A stretch of DNA of 64,000 nt from Bacillus albus (GTDB lineage: Bacteria; Bacillota; Bacilli; Bacillales; Bacillaceae_G), in the NCBI RefSeq assembly GCF_001884185.1, contig NZ_MAOE01000037.1, positions 1 to 64,000 of the forward strand. Reading direction: 5' to 3'. Below are positions 16,278-26,295 of the stretch, in pieces. Within the stretch, counting starts at the first letter, position 1. Every line of letters starts with the position of its first letter. A program made the position numbers and the translations under genes. The notes beneath the pieces were generated by a model that saw only the letters and a program-made list of their open reading frames with translations, searched no databases and was not told where the DNA came from.

Positions 16278-17261
16278 ATGCATTCTAAATCTCGTATTAC
16301 TGCAATTGGTACTTATGTTCCAAATCAAATATTATCTAATAATGATTTAGAAAAAATGATCGATACGAATGATGAATGGATTGTACAAAGAACAGGAATG
16401 AAGGAAAGAAGAATCGCTAGCGAAGAAGAATACTCCTCAAACTTAGCCATTCAAGCAATTGAAAATTTATGTACAACATATAAGAAAAACTTAGAAGATG
16501 TCGACTGTATCATTGTCGCTACTACTACTGCTGATTACGTTTTCCCTAGTGTTGCTTGCCAAATACAACAATACTTCAACATACCTCATACAATTGCATT
16601 TGATTTAAATGCCACTTGCGCTGGTTTCACATATGGCTTGCACGTTGGGAATAGCTTAATCACTTCTGGATCACACGAAAAAGTACTTGTTGTAGCGACA
16701 GAAACATTATCAAAAGTTACTGATTACACCGATAGAACGACCTGCATTTTATTCGGCGATGGTGCTGGTGCTATTTTATTAGAAAGAGATGAAAACAAAC
16801 CAAGCTTTATCGCGTATCATATGGGCACAAATGGGCACGGCGGTATTCATCTATACAGAACAAACTTATCTACTACTATGAATGACACTCCACTGCAAAC
16901 AAATGAAAAAATCGTTCAAAATGGGAGAGAAGTATATAAATGGGCAACACGCACAGTGCCAGTAGGTATAAAAGAACTGTTACATACTGCAAATATGAAA
17001 ATGGATGATATAGACTGGTTCATTCCTCATAGCGCTAACTTACGAATGATTGAATCTATTTGTGAAAAATCTCAAATTCCAATACAAAAAACATTAACGA
17101 GCGTGGAATATATGGGGAATACATCTTCTGTCTCTATTCCACTCGCTCTAAATTCAGCTAGAAAAGAAAGTAAATTAAATAATGGAGACAAACTTTTACT
17201 GTATGGATTTGGGGGCGGTCTTACGCATTTAGGGCTTATTGTGGAGTGGGATTTGAGTTAA
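16278..17261 (+). CDS. fabH: 3-oxoacyl-[acyl carrier protein] synthase III (FabH)
   Basis: A 327-residue thiolase-fold condensing enzyme with the complete KAS III triad: C114 (NATCAGF), H251 (IPHSAN) and N281 (YMGNTSS). It condenses acyl-CoA with malonyl-ACP to start fatty acid synthesis; in bacilli the two FabH isozymes use branched acyl-CoA primers. This monocistronic copy resembles the second isozyme (FabHB/YhfB type) rather than the one beside fabF. ATG 16278 follows TTAGGAG. A near-perfect FapR-type palindrome overlaps its promoter. Confidence 0.92.
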   Translation: MHSKSRITAIGTYVPNQILSNNDLEKMIDTNDEWIVQRTGMKERRIASEEEYSSNLAIQAIENLCTTYKKNLEDVDCIIVATTTADYVFPSVACQIQQYFNIPHTIAFDLNATCAGFTYGLHVGNSLITSGSHEKVLVVATETLSKVTDYTDRTTCILFGDGAGAILLERDENKPSFIAYHMGTNGHGGIHLYRTNLSTTMNDTPLQTNEKIVQNGREVYKWATRTVPVGIKELLHTANMKMDDIDWFIPHSANLRMIESICEKSQIPIQKTLTSVEYMGNTSSVSIPLALNSARKESKLNNGDKLLLYGFGGGLTHLGLIVEWDLS

Positions 17262-17271
17262 AAACGGATGA

Positions 17272-17306
17272 AAAAGAGGTTCTAGTCAATAACTAGAACC
17301 TCCCTT
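17272..17306. terminator. Terminator between fabH and an MFS gene
   Basis: A GAGGTTCTAGT / ACTAGAACCTC stem; the T run is better on the minus strand (TTTTTC). Confidence 0.75.
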
Positions 17307-18580
17307 TAACTTCTTTCTCCTTTTCGAGACCATATCACAACAGGAATCAGCATGAAAGCTAAAACGCCCCCGGCTAATGACAACGTCGCATAACTTGAAT
17401 TCGCCACTACCATACCTGACATCGCTCCGCCTGAAGCTCCAGCTAACGCAATAAACACATCTATTTTCCCTTGTGTTTTTGCACGTGTGGAAGGTATAGT
17501 TGCATCAACAATTTGAGCCGTACCACTTATTAAACCAAGGTTCCATCCTAATCCAAGTAAAGACAAAGCAACGATTAATAGTATTAAAGAATCACTCGGC
17601 GCTAGCGCCGCTATGACACCTGCTGCTAGTAAAATTACTCCGCCAGCTATACTCATCGTAGTTCTTCCAATTTTATCAATTAGCATTCCCGTAACGAGAG
17701 ATGGAAGGTACATTGCACCGACATGAAAACCAATTACAAGACCTACTGCACTTAAAGCGTGACCGTGGTGTCCCATGTGAACTGGAGTCATCGTCATAAT
17801 TGCAACCATCACGATTTGAGTAAGTATCATTACGATAGCTCCAACAGTAATACCTTGCTTGTTTTCTATTGCCTCTTCTGTTATTGGTTGCCCTTTATAT
17901 GTATGCTCTTGTTTATATGCTTCTATCATATTAGCAATAAGTAACGGATCTGGACGAAGCATAACAAACAAAACAAGACCCGCCAGTATAAATGCCGCTG
18001 CTGATAAGATGAACGGACCAGCAAGTTCAGGAATCCCAATTGAATGAGCAAACCTTCCCATTACACCTACTAAATTGGGACCTGCGACTGCACCAAAAGT
18101 CGTCATTACCATCGTAATACTAATAGCGGTTGCTCTTTGCTTCTTATTCGCTAAATCCGTTCCAGCATAACGCGCTTGTAAATTTGTAGCTGTGCCCGCG
18201 CCATATATAAGTAAAGAAACTAGTAAAAGAATAATACTATTTGTTAAAGCTGCCATCACCACTCCAATAGCCCCTAACCCGCCTACTATAAAACCTCCTG
18301 CAAGCCCTACGCGGCGACCATACTTTTGCGATAACTTCCCAACAAAGAAAGCTGCTACCGCAGATCCCATCGTAAACATAGCTGCCGGTAATCCTGCATA
18401 TGCATCTGTCCCAAGCATTTGCTGCGCAAGAAGTGCACCTACTGTAATCCCAGCAGCCAACCCTGCTCCTCCGAACATTTGTGAAATGCTTACGATTAGT
18501 AACGTTCGTTTATATAATTTTTGTTGTTCTTCTTCTGTATACATACGATTACTTATTGAAACATCGGCTGTATCAATCAT
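17306..18580 (-). CDS. Major facilitator superfamily transporter
   Basis: A 424-residue protein with 12 predicted helices. The MFS motif A-like loop VGKLSQKYGRRVGLAGG is at about residues 80-96, and a long central loop (RPDPLLIANMIEAYKQEHTYKGQ) divides the two halves. The helices are rich in alanine and glycine. No motif gives a substrate. It is transcribed alone, with a terminator shared with fabH. An exporter role is the usual expectation for 12-helix MFS proteins of this shape. Confidence 0.8.
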   Translation of the reverse strand: MIDTADVSISNRMYTEEEQQKLYKRTLLIVSISQMFGGAGLAAGITVGALLAQQMLGTDAYAGLPAAMFTMGSAVAAFFVGKLSQKYGRRVGLAGGFIVGGLGAIGVVMAALTNSIILLLVSLLIYGAGTATNLQARYAGTDLANKKQRATAISITMVMTTFGAVAGPNLVGVMGRFAHSIGIPELAGPFILSAAAFILAGLVLFVMLRPDPLLIANMIEAYKQEHTYKGQPITEEAIENKQGITVGAIVMILTQIVMVAIMTMTPVHMGHHGHALSAVGLVIGFHVGAMYLPSLVTGMLIDKIGRTTMSIAGGVILLAAGVIAALAPSDSLILLIVALSLLGLGWNLGLISGTAQIVDATIPSTRAKTQGKIDVFIALAGASGGAMSGMVVANSSYATLSLAGGVLAFMLIPVVIWSRKGERS

Positions 18581-18676
18581 TTCCTCACCCTCTCTATAAA
18601 ACTAATCCCCCTTGTTAATGTACTATAGAACAACAAAATCCCCAAATTTATAATGCTGAAATATATTTATACATGT

Positions 18677-18722
18677 AAAGAACCCCACGGTTTATATCTT
18701 TCCCATTACCGAGGGGTTCCCA
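18677..18722 (-). terminator. Terminator of the PPK2 gene
   Basis: A GAACCCC / GGGGTTC stem with an added CGG/CCG pairing lies about 50 bases after the PPK2 stop codon. Confidence 0.6.
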
Positions 18723-18768
18723 AAATTACAGGGTGACTCTACTTCATATTTCATATACACATTTTGTA

Positions 18769-19581
18769 CTATTTTACAACTTCATCTTGATTCGTTTCAA
18801 AGCTTTCTGTCTTTCCCTCTTTTATTTCATAATAATACGCAGGTAATTCTATATTATGTTCTAAAAGGTAATCCTCAATTAATGAAATAATCACTTTCAA
18901 CGTTTTCAAACGAGCGTATAATTTATCGTTACTCGCGATAATTTGCCATTTCGCATTTGGCCTATTTGTTTTTTCAAACATTTCTTCCATTGCTTCAACA
19001 TACTCGTCCCATTTTTCACGATTACGCCAATCTTCGTCTGTAATTTTCCATCTTTTCAAAGGATTTTTCTCTCTATCTTTAAACCTCTTTAATTGTTCAT
19101 CTTTACTAATATGATAGAAGAACTTCCCGATTATATAATGATCATCTGTTAATAGTTTTTCAAAATCATTAATCTCATCATACGCTCTCGTCCACTCTTC
19201 CTTTGTAGCAAAACCTTCAACCCGCTCAACTAACACACGGCCGTACCATGAGCGATCAAAAATAGTAATTTGCCCGTACTGAGGAAGTTTACGCCAGAAA
19301 CGTTGCAAATAATGGTATCGTTTTTCATGAGGTGCTGGTGCTCCAATTGGATTTACTTGAAACCCACGCGGATCAAGGTGTTCCGTCACTCGTTTAATCG
19401 CCCCGCCTTTTCCAGCCGCATCCCAGCCTTCCATAACAAGCATAACTGCGATTTTTTCTTCTTTTACTATTTGCTGCAACGCTAATAAGCGCCTTTGATA
19501 TTTTTCAAGTTTCTTATTGTACTTAGATTTCGATTCAATTCTTTTCGTTACATCTACTTTAGCAAGATATCCATGTTCCAT
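18769..19581 (-). CDS. Polyphosphate kinase 2 family protein
   Basis: A 270-residue P-loop kinase of the PPK2 family. Walker A is GWDAAGKGG (residues 52-60). The lid and second motif follow as TEHLDPRGFQVNPIGAP and RFWRKLPQYGQITIFDRSWYGR, with Walker B aspartate D109 and R110. PPK2 enzymes move phosphate between polyphosphate and nucleotides. Length and motifs suit the one-domain class, but which of AMP, ADP or GDP is the acceptor cannot be fixed. It is monocistronic; ATG 19581 lies behind AGGGGG. Confidence 0.9.
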   Translation of the reverse strand: MEHGYLAKVDVTKRIESKSKYNKKLEKYQRRLLALQQIVKEEKIAVMLVMEGWDAAGKGGAIKRVTEHLDPRGFQVNPIGAPAPHEKRYHYLQRFWRKLPQYGQITIFDRSWYGRVLVERVEGFATKEEWTRAYDEINDFEKLLTDDHYIIGKFFYHISKDEQLKRFKDREKNPLKRWKITDEDWRNREKWDEYVEAMEEMFEKTNRPNAKWQIIASNDKLYARLKTLKVIISLIEDYLLEHNIELPAYYYEIKEGKTESFETNQDEVVK

Positions 19582-19752
19582 AAAACAAATCCCCCTTGTT
19601 GTATGACAATGTTATTTTAACATATTTATTGGGATTTTTTTCAAATTAAAAATTATTTCGAAAAATAATCTCTACTCTTCTTTATATCGATAAATTAATA
19701 TCACCGATATACTTTTAAGCATCCTTAAGCACACCTATTACTAATTACAAAA

Positions 19753-19800
19753 ACAAAAAGGAGACTATGCAAAAAATCTCTACATAGTTTCCTTTTTTAA
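19753..19800 (-). terminator. Terminator of a small membrane protein gene
   Basis: An AAAGGAGACTATG / CATAGTTTCCTTT stem with one G-T pair, followed by T's on the minus strand. Confidence 0.7.
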
Positions 19801-19864
19801 GATGTATGTCGCTTACTTAGAAAGATGAACAATAAAAAATAGGAACTCCATCGATTCACTCATA

Positions 19865-20173
19865 CTACAAACGAATGACAGGCGGAATACCTCCTTCTGG
19901 TAAAAAATAAGCGAATACTGTAAATCCAATAATTAATATTGAAAATAATGTTATTATAATTCCACCTGGTAGTGTTAGAAAAAGAGTATTCGGCCTTCTC
20001 TTCATAGAGAAAATCATCGAGTATATCCCTAGAAGAAGACTTATTATAGCAATAGTCACATAAGCAACTACTGCATACCATGGATTAAGTTCTAATAAAA
20101 CACCAGAAATAAATATATACAAAAATAATAGTTGTAGAAAAATACTACTTCCCATACTTACGAGTTCTTTCAA
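19865..20173 (-). CDS. Small hypothetical membrane protein
   Basis: A 102-residue protein with three predicted membrane helices (about residues 8-26, 33-53 and 72-92) and a basic loop MKRRPN between helices 2 and 3. I do not recognise the family. The TTG start at 20173 is supported by AGGGGG six bases upstream. A 73-codon ORF in another frame over the same bases is a shadow. It is divergent from the secreted protein at 20262. Confidence 0.6.
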   Translation of the reverse strand: MKELVSMGSSIFLQLLFLYIFISGVLLELNPWYAVVAYVTIAIISLLLGIYSMIFSMKRRPNTLFLTLPGGIIITLFSILIIGFTVFAYFLPEGGIPPVIRL

Positions 20174-20261
20174 TATATCCCCCTAAAATCGCATGGTATA
20201 TTATCTCAAAAAGAGAAGATAATAAAAAATATATCCATTAAAGAATGGGAGCTCTCTAAAA

Positions 20262-20726
20262 ATGAAACGAAAAATATTTTCTCTCTTTTCACTAATCTGT
20301 TTAGTACTACCAATACAAGCTAGTGCATACACATTTCAATCACTACCAATTGCATCAAAGTCTAAACAGTGGTATATCGAAATTGATAAATCCCATAACG
20401 CAAACAAGCAAGCAGTGCAGCCAAAGCAAGGTGTGTATGATACATATCGCTTACTCGTAAAAAACATCGGTAATGATGTTTCAAACGTAGCTGTAGAAAT
20501 AGTTGATAACACTCCCACCTCTAAAACTACTTTTAATCCAACTACATTACATAACAACGTTTCAAAAAGTAAGACGAGCTTTAACTACATCGTATTCCCT
20601 TTAGACTTGAACAGCCATAATTTCAAAGTCGTCATTACTTGGGAAGAAAACAATTTCTCTTACAACGGCCATCCGGTAAATGAGGGTAAAAAAATGAAAC
20701 AAACATTTGTATTTAATGAAGAGTAA
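20262..20726 (+). CDS. Hypothetical secreted protein
   Basis: A 154-residue protein with a clear signal peptide (MKRKIFSLFSLICLVLPIQA, cleavage near ASA-YTF at residue 22). The mature part is beta-rich and resembles an immunoglobulin-like fold (YRLLVKNIGNDVSNVAVEIV, then FKVVITWEENNF). No family is recognised. It ends in a terminator that overlaps its own stop codon and that of the convergent gene. Confidence 0.65.
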   Translation: MKRKIFSLFSLICLVLPIQASAYTFQSLPIASKSKQWYIEIDKSHNANKQAVQPKQGVYDTYRLLVKNIGNDVSNVAVEIVDNTPTSKTTFNPTTLHNNVSKSKTSFNYIVFPLDLNSHNFKVVITWEENNFSYNGHPVNEGKKMKQTFVFNEE

Positions 20727-20751
20727 GCCCTAATTTGATTAGGGCTTACTC
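20721..20751. terminator. Bidirectional terminator overlapping both stop codons
   Basis: A perfect 14-bp stem (20721-20734 with 20738-20751) contains the last codons of both convergent genes. Confidence 0.8.
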
Positions 20752-21024
20752 TTCATTTACAAAACCAGATTGAATTGCTTCTGTCACTTCTTTTGTGATA
20801 TCCAGTTTTGTTGCATCGGCGCTAATTTTCTTATGCCAAATATGTACGGAGGGCTTTTCGTTACAAAGATGTTTTATTAATAATAATTGATTATATGCTA
20901 TGTTATTTTCTATTTGGATAGCGATATAGACTGTGAAATTTTTTGCTTCAAAGACCTTTTCCTGCAAAGCGTATTGGCTGCCCAATTTCTTCGCGACTAT
21001 ATTATTCAAGTTTTTTATCATCAT
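20746..21024 (-). CDS. Small hypothetical protein downstream of an MFS transporter
   Basis: A 92-residue soluble, mixed alpha/beta protein (MMIKNLNNIVAKKLG...). A longer frame opens at 21081 inside the upstream transporter gene, but GGGAGGGGG 11-13 bases before ATG 21024 marks the likely start, 29 bases after the transporter stop codon. It is therefore the second gene of a two-gene operon. I do not recognise it. Confidence 0.55.
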   Translation of the reverse strand: MMIKNLNNIVAKKLGSQYALQEKVFEAKNFTVYIAIQIENNIAYNQLLLIKHLCNEKPSVHIWHKKISADATKLDITKEVTEAIQSGFVNEE

Positions 21025-21052
21025 ATAAGTCGTTTCCCCCTCCCTTATATCA

Positions 21053-22315
21053 TCAATCAAATCTTCGAATACTCGGTACACATAACGCTACTCCAATTGT
21101 TACAAGTACTAAAATAGCTAATGTTATAATCGTTATTTCGCCACCTATGACAGTAGCTAGCCATCCTACAACTACATAACCTAGTGGCAGTAAAGCAAAT
21201 GAACCTAACATATCAAGGCTTGCCACTCTTCCAAATGCTTCTTCTGGCACAAGCTCTTGTAAACTTGTTTCCCAAATGAGTCCAAATATCATCATACCGA
21301 AACCTTCAATTGCCATTAATCCAATTAAAGCAGGTGCCCAAGCAATAAACGGCATTATTAAAAGCGCACAACCACTTATTAAAACACCACCATAGGCAAG
21401 TAATCCCCGCTTATGCCACCGTTCTCTCCCGCCAAATATTAGTGCAGCAATTACAGCTCCAACACCAGAAGATGCCATTCCTAATCCATACACGTATGCT
21501 TCAAAATGATGATGAACATTAAATAACCATGGAATTAATACAACGATAATTCCTGCATAACAAATATTGATGAAAGAAAAGACTAAAATTGTAATCCATA
21601 GCCACGGATGACTTTTTAAAACGTAAACACCTTCCATAAACTCTTGTTTGTAATCGACCTTTCTCTTTTCAATAGGTTTTACTTTTTTAAACTTTATTTC
21701 TCTTAAAAATAATAAGCAAAAAAATGATAACAAATACGTTACTGCATCTAGCCCAAACCCTATTCCGGCAGATGCAACAGAAACGATCAATCCTCCAAGA
21801 GCCGGTCCAATTAGTCGTATACCTTGATTACTCATTTGCGTTAATGCATTAGCTGCATTTCGAATTTCCGGCACAAATACTTTCGCTCTTACAGCCGCAT
21901 ACGCTGGCTGAAATATCCCTTCCATAAGTCCATATAATGCTACGAGTACATATAGAAGCGGAATTGTTAATACATCCATAAATATAAGTGTTGCAAGTAA
22001 TAGCATTAATACGCAACGAATTATATCTGTAAATAACATTAATTTCACCCGATCAATTCGATCTACTACTAATCCTGCAAACGGTAACGCAAGAATATTA
22101 GGAAGCATGTACATTGCCATCGTCATCCCCATTACAACTGTTGAACCAGTCAATGAATACACAACGACGGGCAAAATAACCATCGTTATCGAACTACCTA
22201 AAGTCGAAAATAATTGCCCAATCCATAAAAATTTAAAATGTGGTGATGCTTTAACTGGCAATAACAATTTACCGACATATCCCAAAGCTTTTTCTCTTTG
22301 CATTTCCCCTTGCAT
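21053..22315 (-). CDS. MFS_3-type drug/siderophore exporter-like transporter
   Basis: A 420-residue, 12-helix major facilitator protein. FKFLWIGQLFSTLGSSITMV near residues 27-46 and GLVVDRIDRVKLMLFTD near residue 80 are typical of the branch containing macrolide and enterobactin exporters. The substrate is not deducible. It is followed after 29 bases by a small gene of unknown function. ATG 22315 opens MQGEMQREKALG; a second ATG four codons later is an alternative. Confidence 0.82.
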   Translation of the reverse strand: MQGEMQREKALGYVGKLLLPVKASPHFKFLWIGQLFSTLGSSITMVILPVVVYSLTGSTVVMGMTMAMYMLPNILALPFAGLVVDRIDRVKLMLFTDIIRCVLMLLLATLIFMDVLTIPLLYVLVALYGLMEGIFQPAYAAVRAKVFVPEIRNAANALTQMSNQGIRLIGPALGGLIVSVASAGIGFGLDAVTYLLSFFCLLFLREIKFKKVKPIEKRKVDYKQEFMEGVYVLKSHPWLWITILVFSFINICYAGIIVVLIPWLFNVHHHFEAYVYGLGMASSGVGAVIAALIFGGRERWHKRGLLAYGGVLISGCALLIMPFIAWAPALIGLMAIEGFGMMIFGLIWETSLQELVPEEAFGRVASLDMLGSFALLPLGYVVVGWLATVIGGEITIITLAILVLVTIGVALCVPSIRRFD

Positions 22316-22443
22316 TTCCCTCTCCTCTTTTCAAATGATTATAGACTTTATCATATACCGAAAAAATCAGAATATTATATCTTTAATTATATAAGAAACT
22401 ATTATGTTATGGTAAAATTATCAAGGAAAATAAAGGAGAATAC

Positions 22444-22935
22444 ATGATTATGCCTCAAAATCCTCATAACATCGAGCACCGCATCTATACAATGTGTATG
22501 ATCCAGCGAAATAATGACGTTTTACTTATAAAACGTCCCAATCATCGAGGTTTTCCTGGCTATATAGCTCCTGGCGGTAAAGTAGATTTTCCAGAGAGTA
22601 TCGCTCAAGCTGCTAAACGAGAAGTAAACGAAGAAACTGGATTACTTGTTTCAAATTTAACTTTTAAGGGATTAGATGAATACGTAAATCCGAAAGAAAA
22701 TGTTCGATATATGGTATTCAATTATTGGACAGACTCATTTGATGGTGAACTTCTTATGAACCCTCCTGAGGGCGAATTATTATGGGTGCCAATTGATGAA
22801 GCACTAAACCTTCCTATGCAAGATTGGTTTAAAGAAAGATTCCCATTATTTTTTGAAAAAGGTACATTTGAAATTCAACGTGTTTGGGACCGAGACTTAG
22901 ATAAACAAGTTGCTATGACAATTACGCATACGTAA
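22444..22935 (+). CDS. NUDIX hydrolase (MutT/8-oxo-dGTPase-like)
   Basis: A 163-residue protein with a full Nudix box: GGKVDFPESIAQAAKREVNE then ETGL (residues 46-69), giving the G-x5-E-x7-REVNEETGL pattern. It would hydrolyse a nucleoside diphosphate linked to another group; 8-oxo-dGTP is common for this size class but unproven. ATG 22444 sits behind AAAGGAG. A hairpin shared with the convergent yndJ-like gene ends the transcript. Confidence 0.88.
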   Translation: MIMPQNPHNIEHRIYTMCMIQRNNDVLLIKRPNHRGFPGYIAPGGKVDFPESIAQAAKREVNEETGLLVSNLTFKGLDEYVNPKENVRYMVFNYWTDSFDGELLMNPPEGELLWVPIDEALNLPMQDWFKERFPLFFEKGTFEIQRVWDRDLDKQVAMTITHT

Positions 22936-22964
22936 AAAAGCTTGGCATCTCTCCAAGCTTTTCT
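22934..22964. terminator. Bidirectional terminator
   Basis: An AAAAGCTTGG / CCAAGCTTTT stem (22936-22945, 22953-22962) lies between convergent genes. Confidence 0.75.
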
Positions 22965-24589
22965 TACTTCTCCTCTATTTTCTTAATCTCATAATCAATT
23001 TCTAAAAACTTAACTCCAAATATCCACATTTTATGGTTAGCTTCTAACATTTGATTTGTGCCCTCTTTAATAATAAATGTCTCTGCTAACGGTAATCGTA
23101 TTGTAAAGAAACGAGCATGTAAATAAATCCCCTCATCTCCCTTTCCATTTCTTCTCAGCTTACTAGTAATGATTAAATTATTACTCTTATTACATACTTT
23201 CAAAATCCCTGTCATATTCGAATATGGTAAAGGTAATGCAATATTCATATACGTCTCGTTCTCATATGTATGTTTTGAGTAGAGAGCTACAAAAATTGAT
23301 TCTTCTGCTTCATTTTTTCTTAGCCAAGCCCTTACATCCTCTCTCCCATCCTTCTCATCCATTACCCCGATGATAGAGCCGTGCATCGTTTCCCACTTGC
23401 CTCCCATTCCTAAATGTATTTGCCCTATACACTTACTCATTTTCTCATAACAAAATGCAACTGGGCGGAACCAGCGAGTCCATTTAATATGTGATTGTAA
23501 CTCATACTCTTTTGTATTTTCATAAAAGCGAATAATGCTTAAAGGAAGCTTCGTCACGTCAAATGCTTCACTATGAAAATCATTCATTTTATCAACTAAA
23601 CCGCTGTATTCCTTACTATCTATCACATTTCTGTTATGTAAAAATGCTTCACCAACGGTCGCCTTTCCTCTTAATCTGCTCATTGTTTTCCCGTAATATT
23701 GATAGTTCGGAACACTCTTTTCAATCATCCAGCCGACAAATGCCGGCAACGCTACTCCAATTCCATTGACAACACCGTGAATCCAAACCATTTGAGCAAT
23801 TGTAATCGTTATGACATGTTTCAAATTCCCATACGAATATATAAGTGAAAACATAATTGTTACCATGAGTGTGCTAGACGATATGACTAGGAGGATTTTT
23901 GCGCTGATAGCATCAAATTTCGTGCGCCAAACATAAATTCCATAACCATAAATCACACATAAATATAGGCACACTGCAAAAAATTCAAATACCCTTGAGT
24001 ATGTAATCCCTATCGCAACTGTCATAGGTGAAATAACGATGATAAACATAATCGCATCATATACTTTACTGCCCTTTTCTCTCTTACGCCCTATTAAACC
24101 AGCTGATAATGGCAATAGAAATGCCGAATAATGAAAGTGTGCAGCTGTGAGTAAAACAATGTCGGAACTAAAGTGCATAATGGGGAGTTTTGCTACAGAA
24201 GAAAAAAACCAAAAACCACCTAAAAACAAATATATAAATGCACTATCGATAGCTGTCTCTTCTAGCGGTTTCCATCCTCTTTCTAGTAATCTACTCACAC
24301 CAAACAATGCAACAATGCCTGTATATACAAACCAAAGTAATGCAAAGAAATAATGATTTGTTACGAAAGCTAACATTGCACTCATTGCTGCGATTGGATA
24401 TAAAAGCGATACTAGTTTATAAAAGGATACATATGATCCATTTCTTCTTTTCTTATCAATGATGCAAAATGACATCGGTATAAATAACAAAATAGATAAT
24501 AATATAATTGCTTCAACTGGGTTTATATTTGACCAATCATATATTAGAAAAACAATATAACAAGCAAGTCCAACTATTATATTTTTCAT
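22964..24589 (-). CDS. yndJ: YndJ-like membrane protein
   Basis: A 541-residue protein: roughly eight to ten helices in residues 1-300, then a soluble C-terminal domain of about 240 residues. It matches B. subtilis YndJ in size and order, as the last of three genes after yndG- and yndH-like genes. Function is unknown. HFHYSAFLLPLSAGLIGR near residue 150 is a conserved-looking membrane segment. The start lies 5 bases after the yndH stop codon, so the three are one operon. Confidence 0.75.
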   Translation of the reverse strand: MKNIIVGLACYIVFLIYDWSNINPVEAIILLSILLFIPMSFCIIDKKRRNGSYVSFYKLVSLLYPIAAMSAMLAFVTNHYFFALLWFVYTGIVALFGVSRLLERGWKPLEETAIDSAFIYLFLGGFWFFSSVAKLPIMHFSSDIVLLTAAHFHYSAFLLPLSAGLIGRKREKGSKVYDAIMFIIVISPMTVAIGITYSRVFEFFAVCLYLCVIYGYGIYVWRTKFDAISAKILLVISSSTLMVTIMFSLIYSYGNLKHVITITIAQMVWIHGVVNGIGVALPAFVGWMIEKSVPNYQYYGKTMSRLRGKATVGEAFLHNRNVIDSKEYSGLVDKMNDFHSEAFDVTKLPLSIIRFYENTKEYELQSHIKWTRWFRPVAFCYEKMSKCIGQIHLGMGGKWETMHGSIIGVMDEKDGREDVRAWLRKNEAEESIFVALYSKHTYENETYMNIALPLPYSNMTGILKVCNKSNNLIITSKLRRNGKGDEGIYLHARFFTIRLPLAETFIIKEGTNQMLEANHKMWIFGVKFLEIDYEIKKIEEK

Positions 24590-24594
24590 ATTAT

Positions 24595-25206
24595 TTATTT
24601 CCTCTCCACAAATGTCCCCTTATATGAAAATAATGAACCAATTAACGGATTGCGTACTTGTACATGAATTCGAAAGCACTGTTTTGTTTCATCATAACTT
24701 TCTACAATGTTGGCCTCTCCGTATAAGAATCTAGGTAACGGGATTTTTCTTCTAAACATGTAAAACCATTGTTTCTTTGAGGAAATATGCATTGCCCCCA
24801 TCTCATCAATATGAAAATTCAGCGTAGAAACAAGTATGTGTGGTTCACCAAAATAATCTACAATTTCATTATTCTCTTCATCCAACTGCATAACGGCGTT
24901 AAAATATCTTTTCTTATTTTGAAAATAAAAAGTACGATTCCACCGCACAAATTCATGTCCATGTTCATCCCGCTCAGCAGTATTATGTATTGTAAATGGC
25001 ACTTCCTTCCCCCGCTCAGAGAAAAACATACGAAACTTTGATGCAATTTTTAATATGAATTTTACGAAAAAAGAACCACCATAAATCTCATCCATCTTTC
25101 CTTCTCCAGTAAAACTATTTTCTTCCGTAATCTCATAGCGTTTCTGTAATTTCGGATGAAGTTTTTTATAAGAATCCCCTAACAGTCTTTCATACATATT
25201 AGTCAT
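24595..25206 (-). CDS. yndH: DUF4166 protein (YndH-like)
   Basis: A 203-residue soluble protein. It opens MTNMYERLLGDSYKKLHPKL and contains FVRWNRTFYF and a FLYGEANIVESYDE segment, as in DUF4166 proteins. Function is unknown. It sits between yndG- and yndJ-like genes, 3 and 5 bases from them. It may act with them at the membrane; that is inferred from order only. Confidence 0.75.
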   Translation of the reverse strand: MTNMYERLLGDSYKKLHPKLQKRYEITEENSFTGEGKMDEIYGGSFFVKFILKIASKFRMFFSERGKEVPFTIHNTAERDEHGHEFVRWNRTFYFQNKKRYFNAVMQLDEENNEIVDYFGEPHILVSTLNFHIDEMGAMHISSKKQWFYMFRRKIPLPRFLYGEANIVESYDETKQCFRIHVQVRNPLIGSLFSYKGTFVERK

Positions 25207-25209
25207 ACA

Positions 25210-26118
25210 CTATCCCTTTCTCTTCCTCTTGCAATTTTTTACACTTGGCAAGTTCGTGCTATTTATATAACCGACAATTGATAACCCCATTAGTAAAACG
25301 TTTAATGTAATTGGATTAAACGGCTCTGTAAAGCTTGCGATATTCGTAAATCCTGCTGCTATCGTTAAAGCTATTAACATAAAAATATGTACGACAAATA
25401 CTTTTCGCTTTTGAAATGGCAACAGCCATAGGACACCAAAGATAATTTCTAGCAATCCAATTATTTTAACTAGAAAAATACTATGCGCAGTTGAACCAAT
25501 TATCACAGACAACATTTTTACTTCTTCTGAATGAGTAAACACTAGTTTCGGCACTATCCCTTGATACATCCATACAAAGGCAATTAAAAAACATACGAGC
25601 CAATATGTCATTGTTCTTCTAATTAGCAAACTAGGATGAAGTCCCTTTTCTAGCCATAATTTTAATGCATCAAAGCTCCAAGCAGTCGCCCAGCCTAATA
25701 ACGGCCGAAACATATAGAAATCTATTACATTCCCTATACGACCAAACCTTGTGTCATAATCATATTGCGTCTCAAAATAAATGTGTTCTTTACGAGGGGT
25801 ATATTTCCAATAACCACGCCCTGTTTGAATAAGAGATAATTGATTGTCTGTCCAAAATTTTAAAGAAGAAATCCGTTCACCTGTTTCTTTTCTTATTTCA
25901 CCTATCGATTCACCTTCTCCAGCTATTTCAAGTCCAAATCCGATTTTTGTTTTATATAAAAACTTCTGTGGTTCTCCTTCCTTTTTCTCTAAATACGAAA
26001 TTTCAGTAAAGCGAGCATCCCATTCTGTATGTATATGTGGTTCTTGCGTGTATTCCCATAATTTCTCCATTGTTGTGTTCATTTCTGCCGAAACATAAAT
26101 AGGCTTTTTCCCCTTCAT
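25210..26118 (-). CDS. yndG: SRPBCC plus DoxX-like membrane protein (YndG-like)
   Basis: A 302-residue two-domain protein. Residues 1-145 form an SRPBCC/START-like lipid-binding domain (MNTTMEKLWEYTQEPHIHTE). Residues 165-290 hold four membrane helices of the DoxX-like type (VKIIGLLEIIFGVLWLLPF). It is the first gene of the ynd-like operon. The fusion of a ligand-binding cup with a DoxX-like membrane part suggests handling of a hydrophobic ligand, but no function is established. Confidence 0.78.
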   Translation of the reverse strand: MKGKKPIYVSAEMNTTMEKLWEYTQEPHIHTEWDARFTEISYLEKKEGEPQKFLYKTKIGFGLEIAGEGESIGEIRKETGERISSLKFWTDNQLSLIQTGRGYWKYTPRKEHIYFETQYDYDTRFGRIGNVIDFYMFRPLLGWATAWSFDALKLWLEKGLHPSLLIRRTMTYWLVCFLIAFVWMYQGIVPKLVFTHSEEVKMLSVIIGSTAHSIFLVKIIGLLEIIFGVLWLLPFQKRKVFVVHIFMLIALTIAAGFTNIASFTEPFNPITLNVLLMGLSIVGYINSTNLPSVKNCKRKRKG

Positions 26119-26295
26119 TCTTCCACCTCCAATGCACTATAATTTTAATGTACATGCAATGAATTTAATTTGCTACATTTTTCACAAACTTTTTCATAAA
26201 AAGAAAGAATTTTTAAAATTTATACAAAACACTTGATTCCCCGAAAAATTTAAATTATTATAAATAAAAATGTTACCAACAACTTCATAAATCAA